From contig JAIXPD010000043.1 in assembly GCA_027486405.1 (NCBI GenBank), positions 47,290-111,289 on the forward strand: DNA of 64,000 nucleotides. Direction: 5' to 3'. The translations under genes and the position numbers were made by a program. The notes under the pieces were generated by a model that saw nothing but the letters and a program-made list of their open reading frames with translations, made no database searches and was not told where the DNA came from. How positions within the stretch are numbered: the stretch's first letter is position 1; each line of letters starts with the position of its first letter. Positions 8,021 through 16,624 of this stretch are shown here, piece by piece. Source of the DNA: Azospirillum sp. (GTDB taxonomy: Bacteria; Pseudomonadota; Alphaproteobacteria; Azospirillales; Azospirillaceae).

Positions 8021-9043
8021 TCACTCCCACCCCGTCACGGCCCCGCCGATCAGGTTGAAGCCCAGCAGCCGTTCGCTGTCATACAGGGCAAAACCACCCG
8101 CCGCGCGCAACAGGCCGGGCAGCCCGTCCATCACCGCCCGGTGCTGGGCGTGGATGGCCTGCGCCTCCGCCACCGTGACGGCGCGGAAGCGGAAGCGGTC
8201 GCCCGGCCTTTTCTGCGCCAGCGCGGCCACGTCGGGACCGATGACGCAGGCGATCTTGGGATAGCCGCCGGTGGTCTGGCGGTCGGCCAGCAGGACGATC
8301 GGCTGCCCGGTGCCCGGCACCTGCACCGCCCCCAGCGGAATGCCGTCGGACGTGATGTTGAAGCCGCGCGCGTGCTCGATCACCGGGCCGGTCAGGCGGT
8401 AGCCCATGCGGTCGGCCTCGTGGCTGACGCTGTACTCCCCGCCAAGAAAGGCGGCGATCCCCGCCGGGGTGAAGGCGTCGTCCTGCGGCCCCAGCACCAC
8501 GCGGATCACCTCCCCGCGCGGCGGCAGCAGGGACGGGTCGAGCGTGGCCTCGCCCCGGTCCGCCGCCGCCGCCAGCCGCAGGGGGATGCGGTCGCCCGCC
8601 TTCAGCGCGCCGCCGTGCAACCCGCCCAGACGGCTGCGGCTGTGGGTGGCGACGCTCCCCAGGACGGGATCCAGGGCCATCCCCCCTTCCACCGCCCAAC
8701 AGCCGCGCACCCCATCGCGCAGCGCGCCGATGCGCAGCGTCTCGCCGTCGCGCAAACGCAAACTGGTCCAGGAGGGTACCGGCTGGTCATCGACGAACAG
8801 CGGCACGTCGCCCGCCACCGCCAGCCGCACCGGCCCGCCTTCCACCGTCAGCGTGTCGCCCATCATGGTGAACTCCACCACCCCGGCGTCGGCGGGGTTG
8901 CCGACCAGGGCGTTGGCGGCGGCGTGCAACAGAGGATCGGCGGCCCCGGCCACCGACACGCCGTAGCGCTGATAGCCAAAGCGCCCGCGATCCTGCACGG
9001 TGGAGCTGGGTCCGGCGGCGACGACGCGCAGATGGGTGGTCAT
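8021..9043 (-). CDS. pxpC: 5-oxoprolinase subunit PxpC (KipA/AHS2 family)
   Basis: 340 aa, full length. Starts [20 protein letters not shown], continuing [22 protein letters not shown], the AHS2/biotin-dependent carboxyltransferase-like signature; the C-terminal half holds [20 protein letters not shown] and [12 protein letters not shown]. Its ATG overlaps the pxpB stop (ATGA), so the two subunits are translationally coupled. Partner of PxpA and PxpB in 5-oxoproline cleavage. Confidence 0.94.
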   Translation of the reverse strand: MTTHLRVVAAGPSSTVQDRGRFGYQRYGVSVAGAADPLLHAAANALVGNPADAGVVEFTMMGDTLTVEGGPVRLAVAGDVPLFVDDQPVPSWTSLRLRDGETLRIGALRDGVRGCWAVEGGMALDPVLGSVATHSRSRLGGLHGGALKAGDRIPLRLAAAADRGEATLDPSLLPPRGEVIRVVLGPQDDAFTPAGIAAFLGGEYSVSHEADRMGYRLTGPVIEHARGFNITSDGIPLGAVQVPGTGQPIVLLADRQTTGGYPKIACVIGPDVAALAQKRPGDRFRFRAVTVAEAQAIHAQHRAVMDGLPGLLRAAGGFALYDSERLLGFNLIGGAVTGWE

Positions 9044-9798
9044 GCCTCGGCTCCCTCGGTCACGGTTTCCTGATCGGGCAACAGGCCGTCATGCGCGGCC
9101 AAACGGTCGTACTCGACCACCGAAATCGACGAAAAGCGGATGCGGTCGCCCGGAGCCAGCAGGAAGGGCTGCGCCCGCCGCAACTCAAAGGTCTTGACCG
9201 GCGTGCGCCCCAGCAGATGCCAACCGCTGGGCATGGCGATGGGCGAAATCGCCGCCTGCGCCCCGCCCTGCATGACGCTGCCCGCCGGAGTGACCATGCG
9301 CGGGTTTTCCCGGCGCGGCTGGTGCAGCGCCTCGGGCAGGCCGCCGAGATAGGCGAAGCCCGGCGAAAAGCCCAGCATGTAGACCCGGTAATCGGCGGCG
9401 CAATGCAGCGCCACCACCTCGTCCGTGGTCAGCCCGGCGCGGCGGGCCACGTCGTCCAGATCCTCGCCATGCGCGCCGCCGAAGCAGACCGGCACGATCC
9501 AGCGCCGTTGCGGCTCGCGGCTGGCCCGCGCCAAATCCCGCGCCAGATCGAGCAGGGCGGGGCCGAGCCGGTCGGGGTCGGTCTGGCCCGGATCATACTG
9601 CACCAGGACGGAGCGGTAGGTCGGGACCGTTTCCACCACCCCCGGCAACCCGGCGTCGGCGATGCGGCGGTCCAGCCGGTGAACGGCGGCGTTCAGCGCG
9701 GGGGCGATGCCCTCGCCCAATTCGACGATCAGCGCGCCGTCACCGGCAACGAGCAGGCGCGGCGACAGGCTGGGCGGCGACGGTGATGTCACGCTCAT
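9040..9798 (-). CDS. pxpB: 5-oxoprolinase subunit PxpB (KipI/AHS1 family)
   Basis: 252 aa. AHS1 family blocks are clear: VPVCFGGAHGEDLDDVARRAG, HCAADYRVYMLGFSPGFAYLG, then LPEALHQPRRENPRMVTPAG and GWHLLGRTPVKTFE. It forms the ATP-using complex with PxpC. Start at 9798 (MSVTSPS), 94 bp after the solute-binding protein gene on the same strand; the shared orientation suggests one operon with that gene and the DUF1445 gene. Confidence 0.94.
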   Translation of the reverse strand: MSVTSPSPPSLSPRLLVAGDGALIVELGEGIAPALNAAVHRLDRRIADAGLPGVVETVPTYRSVLVQYDPGQTDPDRLGPALLDLARDLARASREPQRRWIVPVCFGGAHGEDLDDVARRAGLTTDEVVALHCAADYRVYMLGFSPGFAYLGGLPEALHQPRRENPRMVTPAGSVMQGGAQAAISPIAMPSGWHLLGRTPVKTFELRRAQPFLLAPGDRIRFSSISVVEYDRLAAHDGLLPDQETVTEGAEA

Positions 9799-9892
9799 GG
9801 TCGGTTCCGGGGAACGAGAAAAGAAAGAACGGGGGCGATGGGGCGGACGCGGTGGGGCCGGACCGGCCAACCCCACCCGCGCCCGGCGCGGG

Positions 9893-10657
9893 TCAGCGCG
9901 CGTACTTGTCCAAAATCTGCTGGTACGCGCCGCTGGCCTTCATCGCCGCCACCCCGGCGTCGAAATCGGCGCGCAGCTTGGCGGTGTCACGAACCTTGGT
10001 GAAGGCGATGTAGCTCGGCAGGCTTTGGACCTCCGGCGTCAGCTCCTTCACCTGATCCAAGGCACCCTGCTGCTTCAGGAAATATTGGGCGACGTAGCGG
10101 TTGCTGGGCATCACGTCGTACCGGCCCGACAGCAGCTTTTTCACGTTGCTGTCGCTGTCGTTCGATTTTTCGAGGTTGGACAGAACGCCGCTCTTGATCG
10201 CCTCGTCCATCACCGATCCGTAGCTGATCTGGTTGACGACGCCGATCTTGGCCTTGCTCAGCTTGGTCAGATCGCCGTCGAAGGTGATGGCCGAGTCCTT
10301 CAGAACGAAGAAGGACACCACCTGCGGGACCAGCACCTCGGTGGAGTAGTTCAGGAACTGCTCGCGCTCCGGCGTTTTGTAGGCGGTGAAGATGGCATCG
10401 GCACCGCCATCCTTCACCGTGTCGAGCGCGCGCGCCCAGGGCATGATCTCCACCGCAACGGTGTGACCGGCCTTCTTCATCGCTTCGGTGACGATTTCAT
10501 AGGCGATGCCCGCCGGTTTGCCGCCGTCGTCGTAGATCAGGGGTGGAAAGCTGAGCGCCACCATCCGCAACGCGTCCGCCGAGGCGGGCAGTGCTGCGAA
10601 CACGCCAACGGACAGGACGGTGGTGGCGAGGATGCGGGCCTTGATGCTGTGGGACAT
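9893..10657 (-). CDS. periplasmic solute-binding protein (amino-acid ABC type, SBP family 3)
   Basis: 254 aa with a signal peptide (residues 1 to about 28, ALPASADAL). The mature part follows the family-3 pattern: FPPLIYDDGGKPAGIAYEIV, VEIMPWARALDTVKDGGADA, IGVVNQISYGSV and LLSGRYDVMPSN. GGAGG precedes the start. No matching permease or ATPase lies beside it, so it is an orphan binding protein between the DUF1445 gene and pxpB. A ligand related to glutamate or 5-oxoproline is inferred from context. Confidence 0.88.
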   Translation of the reverse strand: MSHSIKARILATTVLSVGVFAALPASADALRMVALSFPPLIYDDGGKPAGIAYEIVTEAMKKAGHTVAVEIMPWARALDTVKDGGADAIFTAYKTPEREQFLNYSTEVLVPQVVSFFVLKDSAITFDGDLTKLSKAKIGVVNQISYGSVMDEAIKSGVLSNLEKSNDSDSNVKKLLSGRYDVMPSNRYVAQYFLKQQGALDQVKELTPEVQSLPSYIAFTKVRDTAKLRADFDAGVAAMKASGAYQQILDKYAR

Positions 10658-10751
10658 GAAAAAAGCCTCCGCTGTTCGGGGAAGAGGGTTTGTTTTTGTC
10701 GCATCCCCTCTTCTGCGGAGGGGCCGGTTGGTCACGGCGAGGCCATACGGA

Positions 10752-11534
10752 TTAGAGCACGGAGAGATGGGTGTTGAGCAAGTCGGTGATGAGCATCGTA
10801 CCGGGGCTGTGGGTGATGGCGATGGGCGGGCGGGCGGTGCGGATCGCGACCTGCGGCGTCACCCCGCAGGCCCAGAACACCGGGACCTCGCCCGGCTCCA
10901 CCGGCACCGCCTCGCCATGCTCCGGCTTGGTGATGTCGCGGATGCCGATGGCCGCCGGATCGCCGAAATGCACCGGCGCGCCGTGGACCGAGGGAAAGCG
11001 CGAGGTGATCTGGATCGCCCGGATGGCGTCGCGCGGCGACATCGGCCGCATCGACACCACCATCTTGCCAGAGAAACGCCCGGCCGGAACGCAATCGATG
11101 TTGGTTTCGAACATCGGCACATTCCGGTTCATGGCGATGTGGCGCACCGGCACGCCATCGGCCAACAGCGCTTCTTCAAAGGAGAAGGAGCAGCCGATCA
11201 GGAAGCTGACGAAATCCCCCTGCCACAGATCGCGGATGTCGGTCGGCTCCTCCGTCAGCACGCCGTCGCGGTAGACACGGTAGCGCGGCACGTCGGTGCG
11301 GATGTCGATGTCGGTCCCCAGCGTCGGCAAGGCCGGATCGCCCACCTCCGACACCGCCAGCAGCGGGCAGGGCTTCGGGTTGGCCTGGCAGAAGCGCAGG
11401 AAATCCCCCGCCCACTCGGCGGGCAGAATGGCGAGATTCGCCTGAACATGCCCACGCGCCAGCCCGGCGGTTTGCCCGGCGTAGGCACCCGAACGGATGC
11501 GGAGGCGTTCAGCGGCGGCGGAGAGTGCGGTCAT
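10752..11534 (-). CDS. putative hydro-lyase, DUF1445 / D-glutamate cyclase family
   Basis: 260 aa, typical UPF0317/DUF1445 length. Recognisable blocks: [22 protein letters not shown] start ([20 protein letters not shown]), [33 protein letters not shown] and [18 protein letters not shown] followed by [12 protein letters not shown]. The eukaryotic member cyclises D-glutamate to 5-oxo-D-proline; bacterial members are mostly labelled hydro-lyases. Standing first in line before a binding protein and pxpBCA, it supports a D-glutamate/5-oxoproline pathway here (inference). Confidence 0.88.
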   Translation of the reverse strand: MTALSAAAERLRIRSGAYAGQTAGLARGHVQANLAILPAEWAGDFLRFCQANPKPCPLLAVSEVGDPALPTLGTDIDIRTDVPRYRVYRDGVLTEEPTDIRDLWQGDFVSFLIGCSFSFEEALLADGVPVRHIAMNRNVPMFETNIDCVPAGRFSGKMVVSMRPMSPRDAIRAIQITSRFPSVHGAPVHFGDPAAIGIRDITKPEHGEAVPVEPGEVPVFWACGVTPQVAIRTARPPIAITHSPGTMLITDLLNTHLSVL

Positions 11535-11567
11535 GGATGGAGTTCCGGGGTTGGGTGGTGTCTCAAA

Positions 11568-11679
11568 TCCCCTCTCCCCCCCGGGGAGAGGGTTAGGGTG
11601 AGGGGGTGGCTCCGCGCGGACCTTTCGGCTGCGCCGACCCCCCTCATCCCAACCTTCTCCCCAGGGGAGAGAAGGGGTG
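11568..11679. repeat. dispersed intergenic repeat with nested palindromes
   Basis: Two arms, CCTCTCCCCCCCGGGGAGAG followed by GGTTAGGGTGAGGGGG, and CCCCTCATCCCAACC followed by TTCTCCCCAGGGGAGAGAAG, form a long imperfect inverted repeat, each arm itself palindromic. It fills the gap between livF and the DUF1445 gene. Such elements are widespread intergenic repeats in proteobacteria. It may also end liv transcripts. Confidence 0.75.
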
Positions 11680-11702
11680 AAAAACGCGATGGCGCGACGC
11701 CC

Positions 11703-12407
11703 TCACATGCCCAGATAGGCTTGGCGGACCTCGTCGTTGCCGAGCAGATCGGCCCCGCTGCCCTCCATCACCACGCGGCCGGTCTGGATGACATAGCCAC
11801 GGTCGGCGATTTCGAGCGCGCGGTGGATGTTCTGCTCGACCAGCAGGATGGAGATGCCGCGCTGCCGGATCTGCTGGATCGTTTCGAAAATGCGCGTCAC
11901 CAGCTTCGGCGCGACGCCCCAGGAGGGTTCATCGAGCATCAGCAGATCGGGTTGGCTCATCAGCCCCCGGCACATGGCGAGCATCTGCTGTTCGCCGCCC
12001 GACAGCGTGCCCGCCTGCTGCTTGCGCCGCTCGCCCAGCACCGTGAAGGTGTCGTAGGCGAATTGCATGGTTTCCTGGCGCTTGTGCGGGTCGTTGGTGG
12101 TGAAGCCGCCCAGCATCAGGTTTTGCTCGACCGTCAGGCGCGGGAACAGGCGGCGCCCCTCCGGGACCAGCACCAGCCCCCGTTTCACCCGGTCATGGGC
12201 GGGAACGCTGGACAGGTTCTGACCCTTCAGCGTGATCGACCCACCATCGAGCGCGTTCAAACCGGCGATGGCGCGCAGCGTGGTGGATTTGCCGTTGCCG
12301 TTGCCGCCGACGATGGCGACGATCTCGCCCTGCTTCAGCGTCAGGCTGACGTCGCGGATGGCGGGAACGCGGCGGTAGCTGGATTGGATGTTGCGGACCT
12401 CAAGCAT
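11703..12407 (-). CDS. livF: branched-chain amino-acid-type ABC transporter ATP-binding protein LivF
   Basis: 234 aa, LivF length. Walker A GGNGNGKSTT (about 34-43), ABC signature LSGGEQQMLAMCRGLM and Walker B LLMLDEPSWGVAP; H-loop in VEQN. Starts MLEVRNIQSSY. Four bp after livG on the same strand. Energises the hydrophobic-amino-acid-type importer with LivG; actual substrate unknown. Confidence 0.93.
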   Translation of the reverse strand: MLEVRNIQSSYRRVPAIRDVSLTLKQGEIVAIVGGNGNGKSTTLRAIAGLNALDGGSITLKGQNLSSVPAHDRVKRGLVLVPEGRRLFPRLTVEQNLMLGGFTTNDPHKRQETMQFAYDTFTVLGERRKQQAGTLSGGEQQMLAMCRGLMSQPDLLMLDEPSWGVAPKLVTRIFETIQQIRQRGISILLVEQNIHRALEIADRGYVIQTGRVVMEGSGADLLGNDEVRQAYLGM

Positions 12408-12411
12408 GGTC

Positions 12412-13131
12412 TCACTCCCCCAGATAGGCGGCGATCACGGCGGGATTCTCGGCGATCTCCGCCGGGGTTCCATCGGCGATCTTCGCCCCGTAATCCAGAA
12501 CCAGCATGCGATGGGCGATGGGCATGATGCCTTCCATCACATGCTCGACGATGATGCTGGCGATGCCGCGCTGGTGGATGCGCACCACCAGTTGCGAGGC
12601 TTCGCGGACCTCGGTCTGGTTCAGACCGGCCATCACCTCGTCCAGCAGGATCAGCTTGGGGTCGGTGGCCAGCGCGCGGGCGACCTCCAACCGCTTCTGC
12701 TCCGACACCGTCAGGCTCGACGCCGGGGTTTCGGCCCGGTGCGACAGCCCGACGAAGGCCAGCTCCTGTTCGGCGCGGTGGCGGGCGTCGGCCACACGCT
12801 TGTTGCGCAGCATCGCACCGACCATCACGTTTTCCAGCGCCGTCATCGAATGGAAGATGCGGACGATCTGGAAGGTGCGGGCGATGCCCAGGGCCGCCGC
12901 CGCTTCCGGCGTGGAGCCGGTGATGTCGTGGCCTTCGAAGGCGATGCGCCCGGTGGTCGGGGTGTGGAACCCGGCCAGACAGTTGAACAGCGTCGTCTTG
13001 CCCGCCCCGTTGGGGCCGATCAGCCCGACGATTTCAGCGTGGTGGATGAGGAAACTGATGTCGCGGTTGGCGACCAGACCGTCGAACGCCTTGCCCAGGC
13101 CATCCACGGCCAAGAGAGGGGGAGTGTTCAT
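12412..13131 (-). CDS. livG: ABC transporter ATP-binding protein LivG
   Basis: 239 aa. Walker A GPNGAGKTTLFN, LivG-specific GRIAFEGHDITG and IARTFQIVRIF, signature LTVSEQKRLEVARAL and Walker B LILLDEVMAGLNQTE. The signature is LTVSEQ instead of the usual LSYGQQ, a modest departure. Its start overlaps the livM stop by one base. Second ATPase of the importer. Confidence 0.93.
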   Translation of the reverse strand: MNTPPLLAVDGLGKAFDGLVANRDISFLIHHAEIVGLIGPNGAGKTTLFNCLAGFHTPTTGRIAFEGHDITGSTPEAAAALGIARTFQIVRIFHSMTALENVMVGAMLRNKRVADARHRAEQELAFVGLSHRAETPASSLTVSEQKRLEVARALATDPKLILLDEVMAGLNQTEVREASQLVVRIHQRGIASIIVEHVMEGIMPIAHRMLVLDYGAKIADGTPAEIAENPAVIAAYLGE

Positions 13132-14129
13132 CAGCGCGTCTCCGACGTCTTGCCCGCGCCGGGCAGATGGCGGCGCAGGTCCTGCAACAGACCCATGACA
13201 CCCGCCGGGCTGAACACGGCGACCAGGATGATCATCATCGCGTAGATGATCATGTCGGTCCCCGACCCGGTGCTGCCGAACAGGGTGCGGCTGTATTCCT
13301 CGATGGTGATGAGGATGACGGCCCCCAGGACCGGCCCCATCAGCGTGCCGACCCCGCCCAGGATGGCAACCAGCGCGATCTTGATCGACATGGCCCCGGC
13401 AAAGACCGAACCCGGATCGATGAACATTTCCTTCTGGGCGTAGAAGCTGCCGCCCACCGCCGTCAGGAAGGCCGACACGCTCAGCGCGATCAGCTTGTAG
13501 CGGGTCAGGCTGACCCCCAGGGCGCGGGCCGCTTCCGGCTCGTCCTTGATGGCGCGGAAATAATAGCCGATGTGGCTGCGCTCGATGGCCCAGGCCACCA
13601 GGACCGTCACCACCAGCAGGCCGAGGATGATGTAGTAGTAGGGCAGCTTGGACAGGAAGACCATGGCGGCCAGACCGCTGCGGTCGAGCGGCAGGGACAG
13701 GCCGACCGCGCCCTCCAGAAACTCGCTGTTCGTCACCAGGATTTGCACGATCTCGGCCACCGCGATGGTCGCCATCGCGAAGTAATGGCCCTTCAGGCGG
13801 AAGCAGGGCCAGCCCATCGCCAGCGAGAAGACCACCGCCAGCAGGCCACCGGCCAGCATGCCGATCCAGGGCGACAGCCCCAGCGACAGGGCCAGCATGG
13901 TCGAGGTGTAGGCCCCGATGCCGTAGAACACGGCGTGCCCCAGGGAGACCTGACCGGCGTAGCCGCCGACGATGTTCCAGGCCACGCCCAACTGCGCGCC
14001 CATCAGGATGAGGATGAAGAAGTTCAGCCGCGACGGATCGGTGATGCCCAGCGGCAGGAGAAGGGCGAAGGCGAGGAGAGCGACCGCTCCCAGGGCCTTG
14101 CGCGGATCAAGGACGGTTCGGTTCGACAT
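13131..14129 (-). CDS. livM: ABC transporter permease LivM
   Basis: 332 aa, multiple membrane segments (for example ALGAVALLAFALLLPLGIT and FFILILMGAQLGVAWNIVGG) with the family motifs GYAGQVSLGHAVFYGIGAY and EPEAARALGVSLTRYKLIAL, the ATPase-contact loop. The ATG at 14129 shares bases with the livH stop (TGATG), so coupling is expected; an in-frame GTG one codon earlier is the alternative. Inner membrane. Confidence 0.93.
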   Translation of the reverse strand: MSNRTVLDPRKALGAVALLAFALLLPLGITDPSRLNFFILILMGAQLGVAWNIVGGYAGQVSLGHAVFYGIGAYTSTMLALSLGLSPWIGMLAGGLLAVVFSLAMGWPCFRLKGHYFAMATIAVAEIVQILVTNSEFLEGAVGLSLPLDRSGLAAMVFLSKLPYYYIILGLLVVTVLVAWAIERSHIGYYFRAIKDEPEAARALGVSLTRYKLIALSVSAFLTAVGGSFYAQKEMFIDPGSVFAGAMSIKIALVAILGGVGTLMGPVLGAVILITIEEYSRTLFGSTGSGTDMIIYAMMIILVAVFSPAGVMGLLQDLRRHLPGAGKTSETR

Positions 14130-14995
14130 CACGCTTTCCCCATCAGGCCCTTCGGGCGCACCAGCAGCACGATCAGCAGCAGCGACAGCACGATGGCGGT
14201 CTTGTATTCCGGGCCGATCAGGAAGCCGCCCAGCACCTCGATCAGGCCGACGATGATGCCGGCGAGAAAGGCCCCGGTGACGCTGCCGAACCCGCCCAGC
14301 ACCACGACCACGAAGGCGATCAGGATGAAGTTCGAGCCAACCTCGGGAAAGATCGGGAAGAAGGTGGCGATCAGGCCACCGGCCAGACCGGCGCAGGCCG
14401 CACCGATGCCCCAGGCCAGGGCGAACATCTTCTGGCCGTCGATGCCCATCAGGGTGGCGGCCTCACGGTCGATCGCCGTGGCCTCCAGCGCGGTTCCCAG
14501 ACGGGTGCGGTGCAGGAAGAACCACAGGGCACCGGTCACGCCGACCGCGCCCAGCGCGGCCACCACCTGCGGCAGGCCGAATTGCACCGGCCCCAGGGCG
14601 ATGTTGCCGCTGACCAGCGAGTGGGGGATCAGGCGGTGGTCGGGCTTCCAGAAGAACTGCGCCAGACCGCGCAGCAGGATCATCAGGCCGAAGGTGGCGA
14701 AGATCTGCGAGAGCATCGGCGCTTTCAGCACCCGGCGGATGACCGTCTGATAGACGATGACGCCGACGGCGAACAGCAGCAGCGCGGTGAAGGGCAGCGC
14801 AATCACCGGATCGACGTGGAACAGGGCGAAGGCCCAGAAGCTGGCGTACATGCCCAGCATGAGAAATTCGCCATGGGCGAAATTGACGATGTCCATCACG
14901 CCGAAGATCAGCGTCAGGCCAACCGCGACCAGGGCGTAGATCAGCCCGATCAGCAGGCCCGAAACGAGCACTTGAAGAAGAATGTCGGCGGTCAT
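14129..14995 (-). CDS. livH: ABC transporter permease LivH
   Basis: 288 aa. Starts MTADILLQVLVSGLLIGLIY and carries LTLIFGVMDIVNFAHGEFLM, the LivH hallmark, plus EATAIDREAATLMGIDGQ and GGFGSVTGAFLAGIIVGLIE. About eight membrane segments. First permease gene of livH-M-G-F, 156 bp after livK. Start at 14995 chosen at the conserved N-terminus; longer open sequence upstream has no family similarity. Confidence 0.93.
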   Translation of the reverse strand: MTADILLQVLVSGLLIGLIYALVAVGLTLIFGVMDIVNFAHGEFLMLGMYASFWAFALFHVDPVIALPFTALLLFAVGVIVYQTVIRRVLKAPMLSQIFATFGLMILLRGLAQFFWKPDHRLIPHSLVSGNIALGPVQFGLPQVVAALGAVGVTGALWFFLHRTRLGTALEATAIDREAATLMGIDGQKMFALAWGIGAACAGLAGGLIATFFPIFPEVGSNFILIAFVVVVLGGFGSVTGAFLAGIIVGLIEVLGGFLIGPEYKTAIVLSLLLIVLLVRPKGLMGKA

Positions 14996-15151
14996 TGCCG
15001 CGCCCCCATGAAACAGGGTGGGCCGTAGGGCGTGCGCGCGTGCGTCCTGTCGCGGACCGTGCCCCCCTCTGCCCGGCGGGAAGAGAGAGGCGGTGCGTTT
15101 GGTCCGGCAGGGCCGCAGCCGCAACAGCCCCGATTGTGTGTCAGAAAACGA

Positions 15152-16477
15152 TCAGCGCTTGTCCCAGGCGGGCATCGGGAACACGATGGGCTTGGTCGCC
15201 ACCTCCGTCGGCCACACGGTGACGTATTGGCCGCCCTGGACCTGGACGATGATGCCCTGGCCCAACTCGTTCTGGCCGTTGGCGTCGAACTTGATGCCCT
15301 TCCACGGCATGATCAGGCCGCTGCCGGGGATGTTGGTCTCTTGCAGGGCCTTGCGGATGTCCTCGGGCTTGGTCGATCCGGCGCGGTTGAGCGCGTCGGC
15401 CAGCACGGCGATGCCGGTGAAGGACCGGGCCGAATTGCCGTTGAAGTTCACGCCCGACCGCTCGCGCATCAGGTCGTTGACCTTCTTGATCAGCGGGTTG
15501 CGTTCGGCCTGGTCGAGCGCCCAGACCTCGCGGCTGATGATGTATTCGCCGTCCTTGCCCAGCGTCTTCAGGAATTCGCTGTCGTTGAACCCGGCGTCGT
15601 TGGCCAGCAGCATGCTGGGCGAGAAGCCCAGCTCCTTGTAGGTCTTCATCGACAGGATGGCGTCGCCCAGATAGGAGCTTTGCATGATGACCGCCGGGTT
15701 GGCGGCCTTCAGGCGCTGCACCTCGGACGTCATCTGCGTGGTCTTGGCCGGGTAGATGATCTTTTCGGCGATCTTGAACTTGCGTTCGTCCGACAGCCGC
15801 ACCTGAAGCTTCGTCGTCTCGTTGCCCCACAGGGTGTTCTCGTTGAACAGGCCCAGCGTGCGCAGCTCCTTGCCGGTCTTCTTCTCCATATCCTCAAGGA
15901 AGGTGAAGAAGTTGGTCACGAACAGATCGTCGTGCGGCGTGGTGCGGAAGAACCATTTGAAATTGCGCTGGGTCAGCGAAGCCGACGAGGATTCCGCGTT
16001 CAGGAAGGGAACGCCGTAGCGTTCGGCCACCTGGCTGGCGGTGGCGGTGACGTTGGAGAAATAGGCACCGGTCAGCGCCACCACCTTTTCGCTGGTGATC
16101 AGGCGCTCGGCCTCGGTGGCCCCCACCTGCGGGTTGCCCTGGTGATCGCCGAAGATCAGCTTGATCTTGGCCCCTTTCAGACGGGGCAGACCGGCGGCGA
16201 CCGTCAACCCCTCGGGGGCCGCGATCTCCTTGTTGACCATGGCGGCGGCCAGCTCGGCGGCGGCCTTCAGCTCCACCCCGGTGGAGGCGGCGGCCCCGGT
16301 CAACGGATAGATGACGCCGATGCGGATCTCGTCCTCCGCCCGCGCGCCGGTGCTGCCGAAGGTCAAGCCGGTCAGCGCGGTGGTGGCCATCAGGGCCGCC
16401 GTCGCCACGAACCGTGTGATCGCCTGCCGACGGGTGGTGGACCCATGCCCTTTGGCCTTCCCAACCATGAACCGCAT
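15152..16477 (-). CDS. ABC transporter substrate-binding protein, LivK-like
   Basis: 441 aa. N-terminal export signal with twin arginines (TTRRQAITRF, about residues 14-23) and a hydrophobic run ending TGARAED. The mature part is a type-1 periplasmic binding protein: IRIGVIYPLTGAAASTGVEL, KLIFGDHQGNPQVGATEAER and LTGAYFSNVTATASQVAERY. AGGAG precedes the start. Ligand class is liv-like but longer than LivK (about 370 aa), so amides, urea or aromatic acids are also possible. The promoter lies between it and the LysR gene. Confidence 0.9.
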   Translation of the reverse strand: MRFMVGKAKGHGSTTRRQAITRFVATAALMATTALTGLTFGSTGARAEDEIRIGVIYPLTGAAASTGVELKAAAELAAAMVNKEIAAPEGLTVAAGLPRLKGAKIKLIFGDHQGNPQVGATEAERLITSEKVVALTGAYFSNVTATASQVAERYGVPFLNAESSSASLTQRNFKWFFRTTPHDDLFVTNFFTFLEDMEKKTGKELRTLGLFNENTLWGNETTKLQVRLSDERKFKIAEKIIYPAKTTQMTSEVQRLKAANPAVIMQSSYLGDAILSMKTYKELGFSPSMLLANDAGFNDSEFLKTLGKDGEYIISREVWALDQAERNPLIKKVNDLMRERSGVNFNGNSARSFTGIAVLADALNRAGSTKPEDIRKALQETNIPGSGLIMPWKGIKFDANGQNELGQGIIVQVQGGQYVTVWPTEVATKPIVFPMPAWDKR

Positions 16478-16597
16478 CGTGAAATCTCCTCTGTTCTGTG
16501 CCGTCGTTGGCCGTCGCGTCAGCCTTGTCGGCTGAATTGATTGTGCGCTTGGGCTGATGATGACACGAACAGTACTGATGCCGTCCAATCGTTTATT

Positions 16598-16615
16598 GTG
16601 ATCCGAATTGATCAC
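16598..16615. promoter_or_regulatory. palindromic operator, candidate LysR site upstream of livK-like gene
   Basis: Perfect inverted repeat GTGATC-CGAATT-GATCAC, with flanking TT/AA symmetry, in the 147-bp gap between the LysR gene and the binding-protein gene. Centred about 130 bp upstream of the latter's start, it fits a LysR recognition site. Confidence 0.5.
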
Positions 16616-16624
16616 CAATTTTTA

